A stretch of DNA of 64,000 bases from Microglena sp. YARC (lineage: Eukaryota; Chlorophyta; Chlorophyceae; Chlamydomonadales; Chlamydomonadaceae). Shown in pieces: positions 39,071-50,975 of the stretch (its first letter is position 1; each line of letters opens with the position of its first letter). The stretch spans positions 1 through 64,000 of the forward strand of contig JAJSRW010002116.1 in the NCBI GenBank assembly GCA_022414725.1. The letters are read 5' to 3'. The notes under the pieces are model-generated. The model had not been told where the DNA came from, did not search any database, and saw only the letters and a program-made list of their open reading frames with translations. A program made the position numbers and the translations under genes.

Positions 39071-40033
39071 TTAAGTGCATGATAAAGTATCGACTTGTGC
39101 CTTAAGTTCATTTATCGCATTCACAAGTAAAGACACTACATTCCCGTAAGCGACAGTCAGCATTCCAGATTCCGGATGTGCATGCACAGCTTCAGGCAAG
39201 ACATCCAATAGTTCCTGTGCAATGAGACCACAACTACGACGTGTCTCGTCACCATTCTTTATGAACGTATACCCTCGAAGGCGTCCCACACGTTCCAATG
39301 CATCCGGAATCGGGAGCAAATCCGACTTGGTGCGAATGTCGGAGTACATGACCACATCGCCCACACTGAACATGGATACGTTATCCACACTTGTCTTTAT
39401 ATGTAGTGGGTAAACAGTATCTCCAACACCAACCCCCACAGTCAATGTATCAAGACACATACACTTCCCATTCAGTGTCGTAAGACCACCCACATCCAAA
39501 TTGGAAGTAATTTGTAACCCACTAATACAGTTGATATTCGATGCGGATATCGCCATGTATCCTCCTCCTCCGTCTCCGAACTGAATCATTCCACCTGGTG
39601 AAATCAAGATGTTGCTAGATTGGACTGTGTTGAAAGACGAATGTAAGTTGTTCGCGTATAGCGTGCCGTTAACGGAGACGTGTGTATCGAAGGTCGCATT
39701 GCCATGGACTTTTAGCTCTTTTTGCAGATGCACATCTTGTGCGGAATGGAGTGGAGCTGATAACAATGCCATTCCTCCTCCAGAATCAGTAAGTGTCAGA
39801 GCAGCATTCGATAGGAATCCTGATACAGCTATTCCTCCTCTTGCATCGATGATCGAACTGCATGCGATGTTGGCACCGAATGTAGTTGGTGCATTGGAGA
39901 ACGCTGCTCCGGCGTGAAAGACTGAAGGACCATAAGAAGAGAATCGACCGATGGATGTAATCGAGGCGGGTACCGTGACATGTCCGCGCAGCTCGGTGTT
40001 ACTGCGAACTAGGAGGATGTCTTCATCAAGCAT
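39071..40033 (-). CDS. Fibre protein with C-terminal peptidase S74 chaperone domain
   Basis: ATG at 40033 (MLDEDILLVRSNTELRGHVT); about 320 residues in an intact frame. The first 210 residues are phage-fibre-like beta repeats (LHSAQDVHLQKELKVHGNAT, FGDGGGGYMAISASNINCIS). The C-terminus is an S74 intramolecular chaperone: SDIRTKSDLLPIPDALERV with the catalytic Ser-Asp-x-Arg-x-Lys pattern, then RSCGLIAQELLDVLPEAV and TVAYGNVVSLLVNAINELK. S74 domains trimerise fibres or spikes and cleave themselves off. Neighbouring fibre genes at 42657 and 49193 suggest an adsorption-protein cluster, split by a transposon at 40144. Confidence 0.9.
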   Translation of the reverse strand: MLDEDILLVRSNTELRGHVTVPASITSIGRFSSYGPSVFHAGAAFSNAPTTFGANIACSSIIDARGGIAVSGFLSNAALTLTDSGGGMALLSAPLHSAQDVHLQKELKVHGNATFDTHVSVNGTLYANNLHSSFNTVQSSNILISPGGMIQFGDGGGGYMAISASNINCISGLQITSNLDVGGLTTLNGKCMCLDTLTVGVGVGDTVYPLHIKTSVDNVSMFSVGDVVMYSDIRTKSDLLPIPDALERVGRLRGYTFIKNGDETRRSCGLIAQELLDVLPEAVHAHPESGMLTVAYGNVVSLLVNAINELKAQVDTLSCT

Positions 40034-40203
40034 GACGAACAAATCAGCAGTTGTTCGTTATTATTATCATACACACACACTTTTTTCACGGGTATTATTT
40101 GAATATATCGGATATATCGAATATATCGGAGAACGAAGCTGCATACAGCTAGGGACATTTGATATTGGGACACCTTCTATTGGAGTCAATCAGTTGTTTT
40201 ATA

Positions 40204-40388
40204 GCAGCCTTGATATCTTCTGTAATGACACTCACCCTTTTCTTCCGATGATGTTTTATATTGGCTTTGGTGACCCAACGTTGGAGTGATGATTTTGATA
40301 CTTTGTACAGCAAACTAACTTTCCTCAAACTAAGATTATAGTATTTGTAGTGAACAACCGCGCGGTGTCTTATCTCTGCATCAATCAT
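40204..40388 (-). pseudogene. Transposase N-terminal remnant
   Basis: Only the helix-turn-helix part remains (MIDAEIRHRAVVHYKYYN, SSLQRWVTKANIKHHRKKR, then TEDIKAAIKQLIDSN), followed by the deletion junction at 40183-40184. The catalytic domain is gone, so the copy cannot move by itself. The codon that is TAA in copy 1 is GAA here. Confidence 0.85.
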
Positions 40389-40482
40389 GATAACGTAGGA
40401 AATGTGTATAAGGAAATGTGTATAAGGAAATGTGGGTGCAGTATTATATCACCAAAAGAAAAAGAATACTCACCACCTCTTA

Positions 40483-42493
40483 ATGGGGGTAGTGCAAGAC
40501 AAAAGAGATGACGATATTAACATCAGCGTCGTCAAGAAGACGCTTAATTCTCTGTGCATGGATGTATCGAGGCATCAGATCTCCTCAAGGATACAAAGCA
40601 TGGTACTCTTAATCAACCACGCAGTTGTAGAGGCATACTTATTCGCAAACTTTCATATCACAAGATGCCTCGATGATGGAGACTTTGACGTCAAGCAGTT
40701 ACCACACCTGGATCGGAACTTTTATTACAGGTGCCTCCTTGCGGTATCGACCTCCAATGTTCGAAAGGATACTCTGGGCCAGAGCTTCAATGATACCATG
40801 GTTGCTTTCGACGCCCTAAGACCTGCAGGCTACGGGAAGGTGGATGTTCGTCCTTGGGGACAAGTAATCGCAGACGTCTCAATACAAATGGCGACGATGG
40901 CGTGCAACAGCGTCTGGGCAAACGTGGACAGGGTCGTTATCAAGTACCTGCGCTTGAAACATCCCTCTCTGAAGAAACATTTCAAGAAGATTGTCAAAGC
41001 GGTGGTCCAGTACCCAGAATCGAAAAATCGACACAATCATCCCAGAGGGCCTCGTGCATGCGATCCACATCAAAGAGGTTGTCAGTCACTTGACGGCTCT
41101 CTTTCCGCTGCCAAGAGGGAAGCAGTTCAACACTAGAGCGCACCTGACAATGCGATTGTTCCATCACGTGCTTACAGAGTTGGGAGAGGTCGGACGAGTG
41201 GATCCGAAAGATAAAAAAACAAAAAAAAGTCACCCCTGTCTGTTCAGTATCCTTCCTCGCAAGAACGGCTTCACAATTTCGTACGTCCCGATATCGTCCA
41301 TGACTTTCATGAAGCTTCTCAGCATGGGTGATTCGCCACTCGAGAGCGTCTCTGGCGATGGACGTTACGAGAACCATACAATGCTGTGGCGAAAGTACTT
41401 TAATGTACAAGGTCTTGAGACGAAAAGGTCTCGCTTTGACAACCGAATCCTCAGCGACGGTAAAGGGGTATCCGTCCAAATGAAGCAGAAGGGTAAAGAA
41501 GAGGTCGTTGAAGAAGGAGAAAACGCAGGCTATCCCAAGGACGCAAATATCGTAGAGTGCAAGGACGCAGTGGGTGCGCTGCGTGTCGGAGTAGACCCTG
41601 GAATGACAGATATCGTCACGGTAGCATCTTCTGCAGGTCGCGTCGAGTCTTTCAGCTCGGCTCGCTTTAGCGAAGTTGCTGGGTACAATACAAGCAAGCG
41701 TCGCACCTACAAATGGAATGACGAGACTCAAGACCTCGTGAAGTCCATTCCATCGCCTAATACGAGCAACATGGTCGACCTGCAGGACCATGTCAGAGCT
41801 TATCTCAAAGCGCTCCCGATCCTCCTACAACACAGAGCCAACAAAGGCTACCGATCTATGCGATTATTTCGATACGTTGGTAAACAGAAGACGATTGAAA
41901 AGGTATGCGATGTGATTGCACCAAGGGCACAGACGACCGTTGTTGGCTTCGGCAACTGGTCCAACCAAGGGTATGGTATCAGTCGTTCATGTTCTGGGCC
42001 CATCAAAGAGATCAGGAGGTGCCTCTCACGTCGTAAGAATGTTTTGTTCAAAAACGTCGACGAACGCAACACTTCTTGTAAATGTCACGGCTGCTTCCAG
42101 AGGCTTGTCAACATGAAGGCAGACAGCGTAGTCTGGCGCGGAGTTTGCAAAGAGTCCCCAATCGACGGGTCTATAACTGTTGAGAAGCAGAAGATGGTGG
42201 TGAAGAACGTCAAGGTCCACAAAGTACTGCACTGTAGAGACAGTGTCAAAAGCGCATCATCCAATGTGCGCTGTGGTGCAACCTGGAACCGAGACGTGAA
42301 CGCTGCCAAGAACCTTCTTCTGCTTCTGACAACGTGGATGGACGGGAGAGAGCGACCTGAGGCATTCTGTGTTCCCTCGCCTCCCCCCAAAACCACAGTT
42401 TCCATCGAGGCGAGTGTGAGCGCTAAACCGACCGACCCACCTGGGTTTGTCAGCAGCTTGCCTTGTTATCCTTTGGGCCAGCTTAAATGCTGA
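40483..42493 (+). CDS. Fanzor (eukaryotic TnpB-like nuclease), copy 2, one frameshift
   Basis: Same protein as at 16715 with few substitutions. This copy keeps the G that copy 1 lacks near 17090 but has an extra A in an A-run near 41025 (AAAAA versus AAAA), which breaks the frame after about 180 residues. RuvC-I (VGVDPGMTDIVTVAS), the GFGNWSNQGYG block, the motif D-E-R-N-T-S with its glutamate intact (codon at 42062-42064), the zinc-ribbon cysteines and RuvC-III (RDVNAAKNL) are all present from 41580 to 42310. If the A-run indel is a sequencing error, this gene would be full length (about 670 residues) with an intact active site. Confidence 0.88.
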
Positions 42494-42598
42494 AATACAG
42501 AGATGAAGGGCAAAAATATGTACTCGCCTTTAGCTGATCTACCCATTGGGTTCAAGGGTCACCGGTAGGGCGCCTCACAAATTGCGTCTCCGACTGTA
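42494..42598 (+). ncRNA. Candidate Fanzor guide-scaffold region, copy 2
   Basis: Matches 18724-18828 except for a few changes (CGCCTCACAA for AGTCCCACAA). Sequence immediately outside the right end differs from copy 1, so any guides would differ. Confidence 0.35.
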
Positions 42599-42656
42599 AT
42601 TGAATTATCGTCAAAAGTTTTATAAATGCCAATTTTCTAACAACGTTGTCGTACAC

Positions 42657-45600
42657 TTATCCGCAATGATAAGTGCATCCAACGAAAGCTGCACGTGACA
42701 AACCGACTAATTGTCCATCTGACTTACGTTTCTCGTAATCTTCTTTTGAAATAAGAGTCGTGATCGATACACCTGAGGATGCATCGATTTCGGTTGTCAT
42801 CCAGCGCAGTTCGTAGGCAGGTTCGGTCACTGGAATAGGTGTTTCGAGTGGTTCCCCAGTACGTGTCTCTCCGGTATCTGGGTCCACAACAGAAGGACCC
42901 TGTGTCGTGGTCACGATCGTGTACACGAGAGATCCGTCTGTATCGAAAACGACATTCCAGTATTCATCTTTTTGTACTTCTTCAACATCTAACAGAGGCT
43001 GTGAGAAATCACAATCCATCGTGAGTTTTGCGACCGTATAGTTTCGTAATGTACCATCCGGTACATCTCCATCATCTAATACTTGGCGAGACGCGTAACC
43101 GGACAAACTACTGGTGGTGACGTAATCACCTGCATGGATAGTTGATCCGGTCTCGTCACATACCCAGATGCATCCTTCGCCGATCGAATTGATTTGGACA
43201 CGTACATCACCTTGTTCTGCGATCTTTAGGAGCTCTGTTCCTGAGATGGCTGCAGATGGACCTGCGGGATGGTCCTGGGTGAGCGAGATCACACCGAATG
43301 CACGGGGATCTTTTGGGACCTTGGAAAGAGATACAAGAGGTAGGGCTTGGTTGATTGTCATGGCGCGTTGTCGTCCTCTTAAAAGACCGGATGCGTATGC
43401 GTTTTTGTCGGTGACGTCCACGAAGCAACGATGTTGGCCTGTGAAGTTCACAAACAAGTTTGAGACCGTCTCTGTAACGGTTGTGAACGCTAAAACAGGG
43501 ACTGATGAATTAGTGTTAGTACCAGTTCCGAGGACGCCATTGTTGTTGGATCCCCATGCGTGCACGCGTCCCGTCGAGTCAAGGGCAAGTGTGTGATGTT
43601 GACCGCCCGCAATGGCCACGATCGTTTTACCGACAAGAGATCCGAAGCTCGAGACATCGATCGGGACTGATGAAGAAGTGGTAGTATTATTTCTGAGCTG
43701 GCCGATGTTGTTCAATCCCCATGCGTGCACGCGTCCCGTAGAGTCAATGCCAAGCGTGTGATAGTAGCCGCCCGCAATGGCCACGATTGTTTTACCGACA
43801 AGAGATCCGAAGCTCGATACATCGATCGGGACTGATGAATTAGTGGCAGTATTATTTCCGAGATGGCCGTAGCCGTTAAATCCCCATGCGTGCACGCGTC
43901 CCGCCGAGTCAAGGGCAAGTGTGTATTGGTTGCCACCCGCAATGGCCACGATCGGTTTACCGACAAGAGATCCGAAACTCGAGACATCGATCGGAACTAA
44001 TGAAGAAGTGGTAGTAGTATTTCCGAGGACGCCGAATTGGTTGATTCCCCATGCGTGCACGCGTCCCGTCGAGTCAAGGGCAAGTGTGTGTTGGTTGGTT
44101 GCTACCCGCAATGGCCACGATCGGTTTACCGACAAGAGATCCGAAACTCGAGACATCGATCGGGACTGATGAATTAGTGGCAGTATTATTTCCGAGCTGG
44201 CCATTGTTGTTGTATCCCCATGCGTGCACGCGTCCCGTCGAGTCAAGGGCAAGCGTGTGATAGTAGCCGCCCGCAATGGCCACGATCGTTTTACCGACAA
44301 GAGATCCGAAACTCGAGACATCGATCGGGACTGATGAATTAGTGGCAGTATTATTTCCGAGCTGGCCATTGTTGTTGTATCCCCATGCGTGCACGCGTCC
44401 CGTCGAGTCAAGGGCAAGCGTGTGATAGTAGCCGCCCGCAATGGCCACGATCGTTTTACCGACAAGAGATCCGAAACTCGAGACATCGATCGGGACTGAT
44501 GAGTTAGTGGCAATATTATTTCCGAGCTGGCCTAAATTGTTAAATCCCCATGCGTGCACGCGTCCCGTCGAGTCCAGGGCAAGCGTGTGAAAGCCTCCGC
44601 CCGAAATGGCCACGATCGTTTTACCATTCAGAGATCCGAAACTCGATATGGTTTGTAATGTTGTCGTCGCACCTGTTGATGTCGTGTTATTTCCTAGTTG
44701 TCCGTAGCCGTTCAATCCACAGGTGATAATGCTACCTGTCGGTGATATCATAATGGAGAAAGCACCTATTTTCGAATTCGTTGGCAAGGCACTCCTCCTT
44801 CCCCATGTTTTCTGTATTGCCAAAGACAAGATGCGTTGCGGCACACTCCCGTACCCATTCACATCTTCCGACATAGGCGGCATTTCCATGTGTGTAGACG
44901 TCCCCCCCGCCACGAGTGCACGCACATCGTATGCCGCCTCGCCATCCCCGATAACTTCCACTAATTGCGGCATCCATGCAGCGCCACTCAAAACGATCGT
45001 TTGTCCATTACCACGATCGCCAAAAGTAACGATACGATCGCTCGACACATGCAATGCAGTATGTTTCAAACCACAAGCTGCACGCAAAGGCGTTGCAGGT
45101 GTAGGCATATCTGTCACTGCACCAAATGCATTGATACCCACACCACTCCCGAATCCAGTAGATCGACCCAATTGTCCGACATCGTTCAGACCTGCTGTGT
45201 AAACTTTTCCAGATTCGCTACATACAACGACTGTATGATCACCTCCAAGAGCGACATGTGTCGCTTTGGCAAAGTCCAATAAGGACACATCCACGATTGT
45301 GGGTACATCTTTATTAGAAGTATCACCCAATCCCAATTTGCCTCGTATACCCGAACCCCAGACACGCAAAGTACCTGAGCCATCGATGGAAGCAGCATGA
45401 GATGTACCTGCCGCAATCTGTTTTATACTTACCAATCCACTTATAAGGGTAGGTGTGAATGTGGATGCTGCAACAATACTCATTCCAACACCTAATTGTC
45501 CACTCACATTGTTACCGAATGCCATGACCGTATCGTCAGCATTGCGTACGAATGTGAACCCGTTTCCACATGCGACTCGACTGCATTTGTGATACTAACG

Positions 45601-48396
45601 ACTTTAGTGGGAACGCTCACTACAGCACCAGCTGTATTCGTTCCGCATTGACCATATGTATTATTACCCCAGCACCAGACTTCACCGCTTTGTAAAACGA
45701 TCGCGCTGTGCGTAACACTCTCTGCTGAACTGATGATGACACTTCCAAAACTTCCAACACCAACATCGACGGGAATGTACCTATCGATCGCCGTATTATC
45801 GCCGATCTGACGGGAAGCATTCGTGCCTACCGCCATGAGGGAGGAACTGGAGGTAACGCCGATATTCGTTAGCAATTTGTGAGAACCAAGACCGGTCGAT
45901 AAGACACGAGGATGGTAGTCACGCGCGGTCTTGTCGATTAAGAGGGGAACATTTGATTGAGTGGTACTATTGTTTCCGAGCTGGCCCCATCTCTTGTCTC
46001 CCCATGCGTGCACGCGTCCCGTCGAGTCCATGGCAAGCGTGTGGAACCAACCGCCCTCAATGGCCACGATCGTTTTACCGTTCAGAGATCCGAAACTCGA
46101 GACATCGATCGGGACTAATGAATTAGTGCCAGTAGTATTATTTCCGAGCTGGCCGAAATTGTTGTATCCCCATGCGTGCACGCGTCCCGTAGTGTCCAGG
46201 GCAAGCGTGTGAGTGGCACCACACGCAATAGCCACGATCGTTTTACCGACAAGAGATTCGAAGCTCGATACATCGATCGGGACTAATGAATTAGTGCCAG
46301 TAGTATTATTTCCGAGCTGGCCTTCGGATTTTCTTCCCCATGCGTGCACGCGTCCTGTCGAGTCAAGGGCAAGTGTGTGTTCGGAACCGCTCGCAATGGC
46401 CACGATCCGTCTTCCTTCCTTCATCAGGCGTGAAACGGGTCTGAACGTGCTTTTGTGAATTATAGTTTCATCTCCGAGCTGACCATTATTATTATAACCT
46501 GTAATGAACAATACTCCGTCCGCATCAACGTATGCTGAGGTATCTGCACTGTAACCTACATACAACTTTTTCTTGAACGTTCCGTCATGGATACGGTTCG
46601 GGAACCATCGCGTCGTCACATTGGGATTGTTATCACCCACCTGTCCGTATGCATTATCACCAAACGCGATCAATGCATTGTTTCCGGTAAAGTTAAATAC
46701 CAAAGGATCCGGTGTGGTCGAGATCACCGTATGGTTCCTGCCGTATGCGATATCGTAGCCCGCATATCCCACAAGTTGTGTCGGTGTCAACGATTCTGTG
46801 GTGGTCTCTCCTAACCCGAATTGACCCTTATCATTGGCACCGAACACGAAGATGGTGTTGTCATTTTTTATTAAGGCCGAATGGTTGAAGCCTCCAGCGA
46901 TCTCGACCGACAAACCGTTTTTAAAGCCTGCGCCTCCGCCTGCTAGCACCTGTACAACCGACGTCACAGGAGACGTCTTATTTCCCTGTCCCAATTGACC
47001 ACGATCGTTACGCCCTACACCTAGCACCTGTCCATCATAGCACGTGAATAGCGTATGTTCGTGTCCACATGCAACATCTACCACATTCGAGAGCGAGGGG
47101 ATGATACCCAATGAATTGGCCTGTGGAACGAGTGTAGTAGATGCACCACATTGTCCCTGATCGTTCTTTCCACAAAGGTAGGCGCTACCGTTGTTTAAGA
47201 GGACAGCCGAGTGGTACCCCCCGGCAGAGATGGAGCGTGCGGGCACATTGCTACCGTCAGGCATGAGCATGGGCACGATATTGGAATTGATCACCACATT
47301 GGCTGAGGATGCGCCTCTTCCCAGCTGTCCGTTAGCATCGCTTCCTGCACTCACAACGACTCCATTCGATGTCAGATACATGGAGTGTGTGTAACCTGCA
47401 GCAACAGCAATCGCATTTGAAACGCCTGCTAAAATACTAAAGTTTGAGGTAGTCAAAGTCGAACCTATACCCAACTGTCCGTTGTCGTTCAGACCGGTAG
47501 AGATAGCGGTACCGTCTGTGCGAACGCAGAGGGTGAAGCCTTCGCCACATGCTACCAACGACGCATTATTGATGCCTGGCACCTTGGTGGGTACTGTGAT
47601 AGTGTTGGACGTTGTGGCCTAGACCCAGTTGCCCATAGTCGTTGCGACCGTATACGAACAGCTCGCCATTGCGTACATAGGCCGAGTGGTCTTACGCCGC
47701 GCCTGTGAAGAGATAGGCGGATTCGGTATTTGTCAATGGTTTAGGGTAGACACGTCGGGGAATGACGTAATTGGCCAAGTAATTCCAAGAGTATCCGTCG
47801 ATGTTCATTCCGCCGCTACTGAATACCTCTGTACCTTTGTATATATTGGCAGTTTCGGAGATGCGCAAGTTGCCCCTGAGAAGGATATCGCCATTGCTAT
47901 CGAGGGACCCGATGCCGTACGTCTGATTGGAAGCTGAGACGGCACTATCGTATGCTGATTTGACCGCTGCAGAACTGGCTGCGACATTGCTACTTGTGGA
48001 AGTGACAATACTTGAGATGGCCGTTCCTCCGAGTGTGTTAAATGTAGCAGATGTTCCATAGATATCTGTTGCATACAGTTTTGCGAACTTCTTTGTTACT
48101 GTTCCTAATTCTGAGACATTGTCGTTGAGAGGCACGATATTTGAAGATGTTGTGATTTGCGTATTGGCTTGTAAATTGGAAGATGATGCAATGAGCGTAG
48201 TATATGCTCCTGCAGCAAATCCTATGACATTACTTGATGCATTGAACATTCCTGTGTCTGTATCTTGTTCAAATGACATCGATGGTGCTTCTTTAACACC
48301 TGGTCGCGATCGCACTCCTTTAATGGGTGCATTATCGCTATGTAAGATGTTTGATGTCGACTGTGATTTCGCATAGATTTCAGACAATCGGATCAT
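42657..48396 (-). CDS. Giant RCC1-repeat fibre protein, frameshifted
   Basis: ATG at 48396 (MIRLSEIYAKSQSTSNILHS). Residues 1-235 are phage-fibre-like (LGTVTKKFAKLYATDIYGT, SSAAVKSAYDSAVSAS) and share the pattern of the fibre at 3868. A very long array of RCC1 units follows, of the type HTLALDSTGRVHAWGYNNNG plus QLGNNTATNSSVPIDVSSFG, likely several seven-bladed propellers. The C-terminal 300 residues form another domain (DPRAFGVISLTQDHPAG, INSIGEGCIWVCDETGS, HAGDYVTTSSLSGYASRQ, NYTVAKLTMDCDFSQPL), seen in viral structural proteins. Breaks: TAA at about 47690, and frame changes near 47610, 45525 and 44120. Some units (43600-44650, 46000-46430) are almost identical, so the array expanded recently. 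Probably a receptor-binding appendage. Confidence 0.88.
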
Positions 48397-49192
48397 TTTA
48401 TATAGGGTATCTGTAATCGGTAATCAGAAAAACAATACATGGAAGCTGACACGCGGTGCCTACAGTCGGCGGAACAGTAAAATGAAACATATATCAGATG
48501 GAAATAAATGTACAACATCGCCGTTAGAAAATTGGCGTTAAGAATGGTCGCTGACTTTTGGGTGTGTTAAAAACTTCTGTGTTTACGAACATCAGTCGTG
48601 TGTGAAGATGAATGAATGGACTGACGGGGGGCTGCTAAAGCCGCCTTGGTGTGTGTGAAGATGAATGAATGGACGAACGGGGGGGCTGCCTGAGAAAGTG
48701 CGTCAAGTGTTCCGTGCGTCAAGTGCTCTCGGGTGGCCTCGCGCGCCACAAGTCATATCCGTACACGCGAGTCAGCAGCTCAATTCCACTGTCCCGCTCC
48801 GCGGGACCCGCGTCACCCCCTTAGAATTCCCATAGTGTTGTCAAGCAGAAGTCTGCTTGCGACGACACATGTTCCCAAACACGTGTGTAAACAAGTCAGA
48901 GCTTCTTGACCCCTTTAATCTGAGTGAGTTTAAATAGATACTTGTTTAAGTGCAGTTTATGTTTACTGCAAATTCTAAGAAAGTGCAGCTCAGTTGAATG
49001 TAGTGGAGAGTGTGATGCATGCTTATGAAAGAGTAAGATAAACACCGGTCAACAAGACTTCTCACTCACCTCACTCAACACCCCACCATACGAGTATGTT
49101 GTTCCTTGGGTTTGTTTGAGGTCTTGGTATTACTTGGCGACACCAAAGCAGAATGGAAATCTTCATCTGTATAAATTCAAATACTTGTACTG
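48397..49192. repeat. Gene-free gap with dispersed repeats and a family 2 end
   Basis: A lone family 2 terminus (TACAGTCGGCGGAACAGTAA) lies at 48461. GTGTGAAGATGAATGAATGG is duplicated at 48601 and 48653. Positions 48770-48905 hold a dispersed repeat (GTCCCGCTCCGCGGGACCC, then GTCAAGCAGAAGTCTGCTTG and CGTGTGTAAACAAGTCAGA), also found at 51470, 53275, 55070 and 60275. No gene supported. Confidence 0.6.
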
Positions 49193-50884
49193 TTAAGTAT
49201 TAATTGAATATATAAAAGCCATCGCCGTACCAGATGTGATCGTCACTGAGTTATTGAATAGTCCGGAATAGGCAGTATCCGCGCTATTATAGTTCTGTAT
49301 ACCCCACCCAGTGTTGATTTCAAGACCAGGACCGGGTGAGTTTCCGTCAAGGTTTCCCTGTATCGCGGCGCCCCAAATACCATCATCTTGTGACACATAT
49401 ACCCGATCTGCAAACGTTGCGTAATTTAACGAGTTGCTGAAGCACCACTTTCTGACAGATGAATCACTTGTGAAAATTAGCCCACCGGATGCATTGAACA
49501 CATTAAACGTGTATGTGGCGCCATAGTTTGTGGTGTTGGCTTTGTTAAAGAAAGAGTCGAAGCTGTTTGTTCCGTCTGTGAACGTCCATTCGATCGTGAA
49601 TTGTTGCACGTCGTTAAGGAAGTACATGCCGTACAGCTTTGTGAAAGTGACCGCAAGCTTCTCGGTGTTAAACTGCCCTACACCCGTGATCAGGGTCGTT
49701 TTTCTTAGTCGTTCGGCTAACGCTCCGACTGTGGGTGTGGCAAACAGAGTCCCCCCTAAGAGCTCAATTGACGTTTTAGCTGTGTCGACCACTGGTGACA
49801 GTGACGTAATAAAGCGACTCGAAACACCAAACCCTATATCTGTCACATTCAAGCTGTCAAAGTCAGAGTATTTACCATATCCCGAAGTAACCGTCCCACC
49901 AGACATGAACCAATTACCGTTGGTGTGGTTAAATGACGATGTTCTTGTGCCCAGAGGGAGCTTGTATAGAATATTCCAGACGTTGTTGCCCCACCCGTAT
50001 ATGTAACCGTCAAGTTCTTGTGTGCCCATTGAGCCACCGCTCGATGCGCTTTCCCCGCCAAAGTAACCAGTTGTCTGATATTTACCGTCGAAATCACCGT
50101 TAAGGTCCTGCGTGAAATTGAACACGACCCAATCCGCTCCGTCTGCGGAGCCATCACCTTGTATCACCCTCGCACGATTGTACAGTGAGAAAAAATCTGT
50201 TCCATTGTTTTGTCCCCCTACATAGTATAGCGTATCGTGCCCCCCAGACCATAAACTATCATTGTTGTTGGTGGATGTGTTTGCCACCCCGAATGACTGC
50301 AAATAGTTGAGCACTGTGCGCGGACCACCAGGTATGACGGCATACACAAATGCGTTATTATTCACTCCTGGAAACGATGGGATGATCCTAGTCGTCGTCA
50401 GCGTCATCGTGAACGTCTTGGATACGGGGATCGCGCCAGGTCCCGTGGCAGTGACCGTGATACTGTTGTTTACGCTCGTGCCTGCCGTCGCCGTGATGAC
50501 GCCCGTTGATGAGTTTATCGTCACGCCGGTGGGGTTGCCCGTCATCGTCCATGTTACGGTGCCATAGTTGGACGAGCTAACGAGGTAGCTGCTCGCCATC
50601 GAAAACGTAACATTCGCTGACGTGTTCGTGCCGGTCAGCGTGGGGATCGTGTTGAGTACCGGTGTTTTGATCTTGTAAGCGCCATAGAAATCGCTCATCT
50701 TGATGTTGTAATTATTAGATGGCACGTTGGGTGCGGCAGCATTTGCTCCCACCACCGCAAGCACGCCGTATGCTCCGCCTCTGCGGTATTCTGATAGCTT
50801 CAGATTCTGTCCCGCTGCGGCCGTTTGACCGAACTGTGCAGCGAGGTCTGATAATTTGATCGGTCCTGAGTTTTGCAACACCAT
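49193..50884 (-). CDS. Fibre-like surface protein with Ig-like domain, 563 aa
   Basis: Intact frame from MVLQNSGPIKLSDLAAQFGQ. The N-terminal 70 residues (GPIKLSDLAAQFG, LKLSEYRRGG, NYNIKMSDFYGAYK) follow a pattern common at the start of phage virion proteins. Residues 75-165 form an Ig/cadherin-like domain (VTWTMTGNPTGVTINSSTGV, ITATAG). The remainder is an Asn/Gly/Thr-rich beta domain (GWGNNVWNILYKLPLGTRTS, FTIEWTFTDGTNSFDSFF). No auto-cleaving C-terminus is seen. It ends AFIYSINT and a TAA. Together with 39071 and 42657 it makes a three-gene fibre cluster on one strand. Confidence 0.82.
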   Translation of the reverse strand: MVLQNSGPIKLSDLAAQFGQTAAAGQNLKLSEYRRGGAYGVLAVVGANAAAPNVPSNNYNIKMSDFYGAYKIKTPVLNTIPTLTGTNTSANVTFSMASSYLVSSSNYGTVTWTMTGNPTGVTINSSTGVITATAGTSVNNSITVTATGPGAIPVSKTFTMTLTTTRIIPSFPGVNNNAFVYAVIPGGPRTVLNYLQSFGVANTSTNNNDSLWSGGHDTLYYVGGQNNGTDFFSLYNRARVIQGDGSADGADWVVFNFTQDLNGDFDGKYQTTGYFGGESASSGGSMGTQELDGYIYGWGNNVWNILYKLPLGTRTSSFNHTNGNWFMSGGTVTSGYGKYSDFDSLNVTDIGFGVSSRFITSLSPVVDTAKTSIELLGGTLFATPTVGALAERLRKTTLITGVGQFNTEKLAVTFTKLYGMYFLNDVQQFTIEWTFTDGTNSFDSFFNKANTTNYGATYTFNVFNASGGLIFTSDSSVRKWCFSNSLNYATFADRVYVSQDDGIWGAAIQGNLDGNSPGPGLEINTGWGIQNYNSADTAYSGLFNNSVTITSGTAMAFIYSINT

Positions 50885-50975
50885 TCTATTTTACAACGCC
50901 ATTATAAAAGTGCTCTCACAATCGCAAGGCTGGTTCTTGGGTAACTTGGTTCCTACCGAGCTTGACAGCGCAATC

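Larger units (their letters stand above)
40144..42598. mobile_element. Fanzor-carrying Tc1/mariner element, copy 2, internal deletion (2455 bp)
   Basis: Ends match copy 1 (TACAGCTAGGGACATTTGAT; right end CGTCTCCGACTGTA), with TA at both borders. Copy 1 positions 15601-16427 (827 bp, most of the transposase) are missing. The junction retains a shared ATT, a sign of microhomology-mediated deletion. A 16-base duplication (GAAATGTGTATAAG) lies near 40403-40425. It inserted between two fibre genes. Confidence 0.9.
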
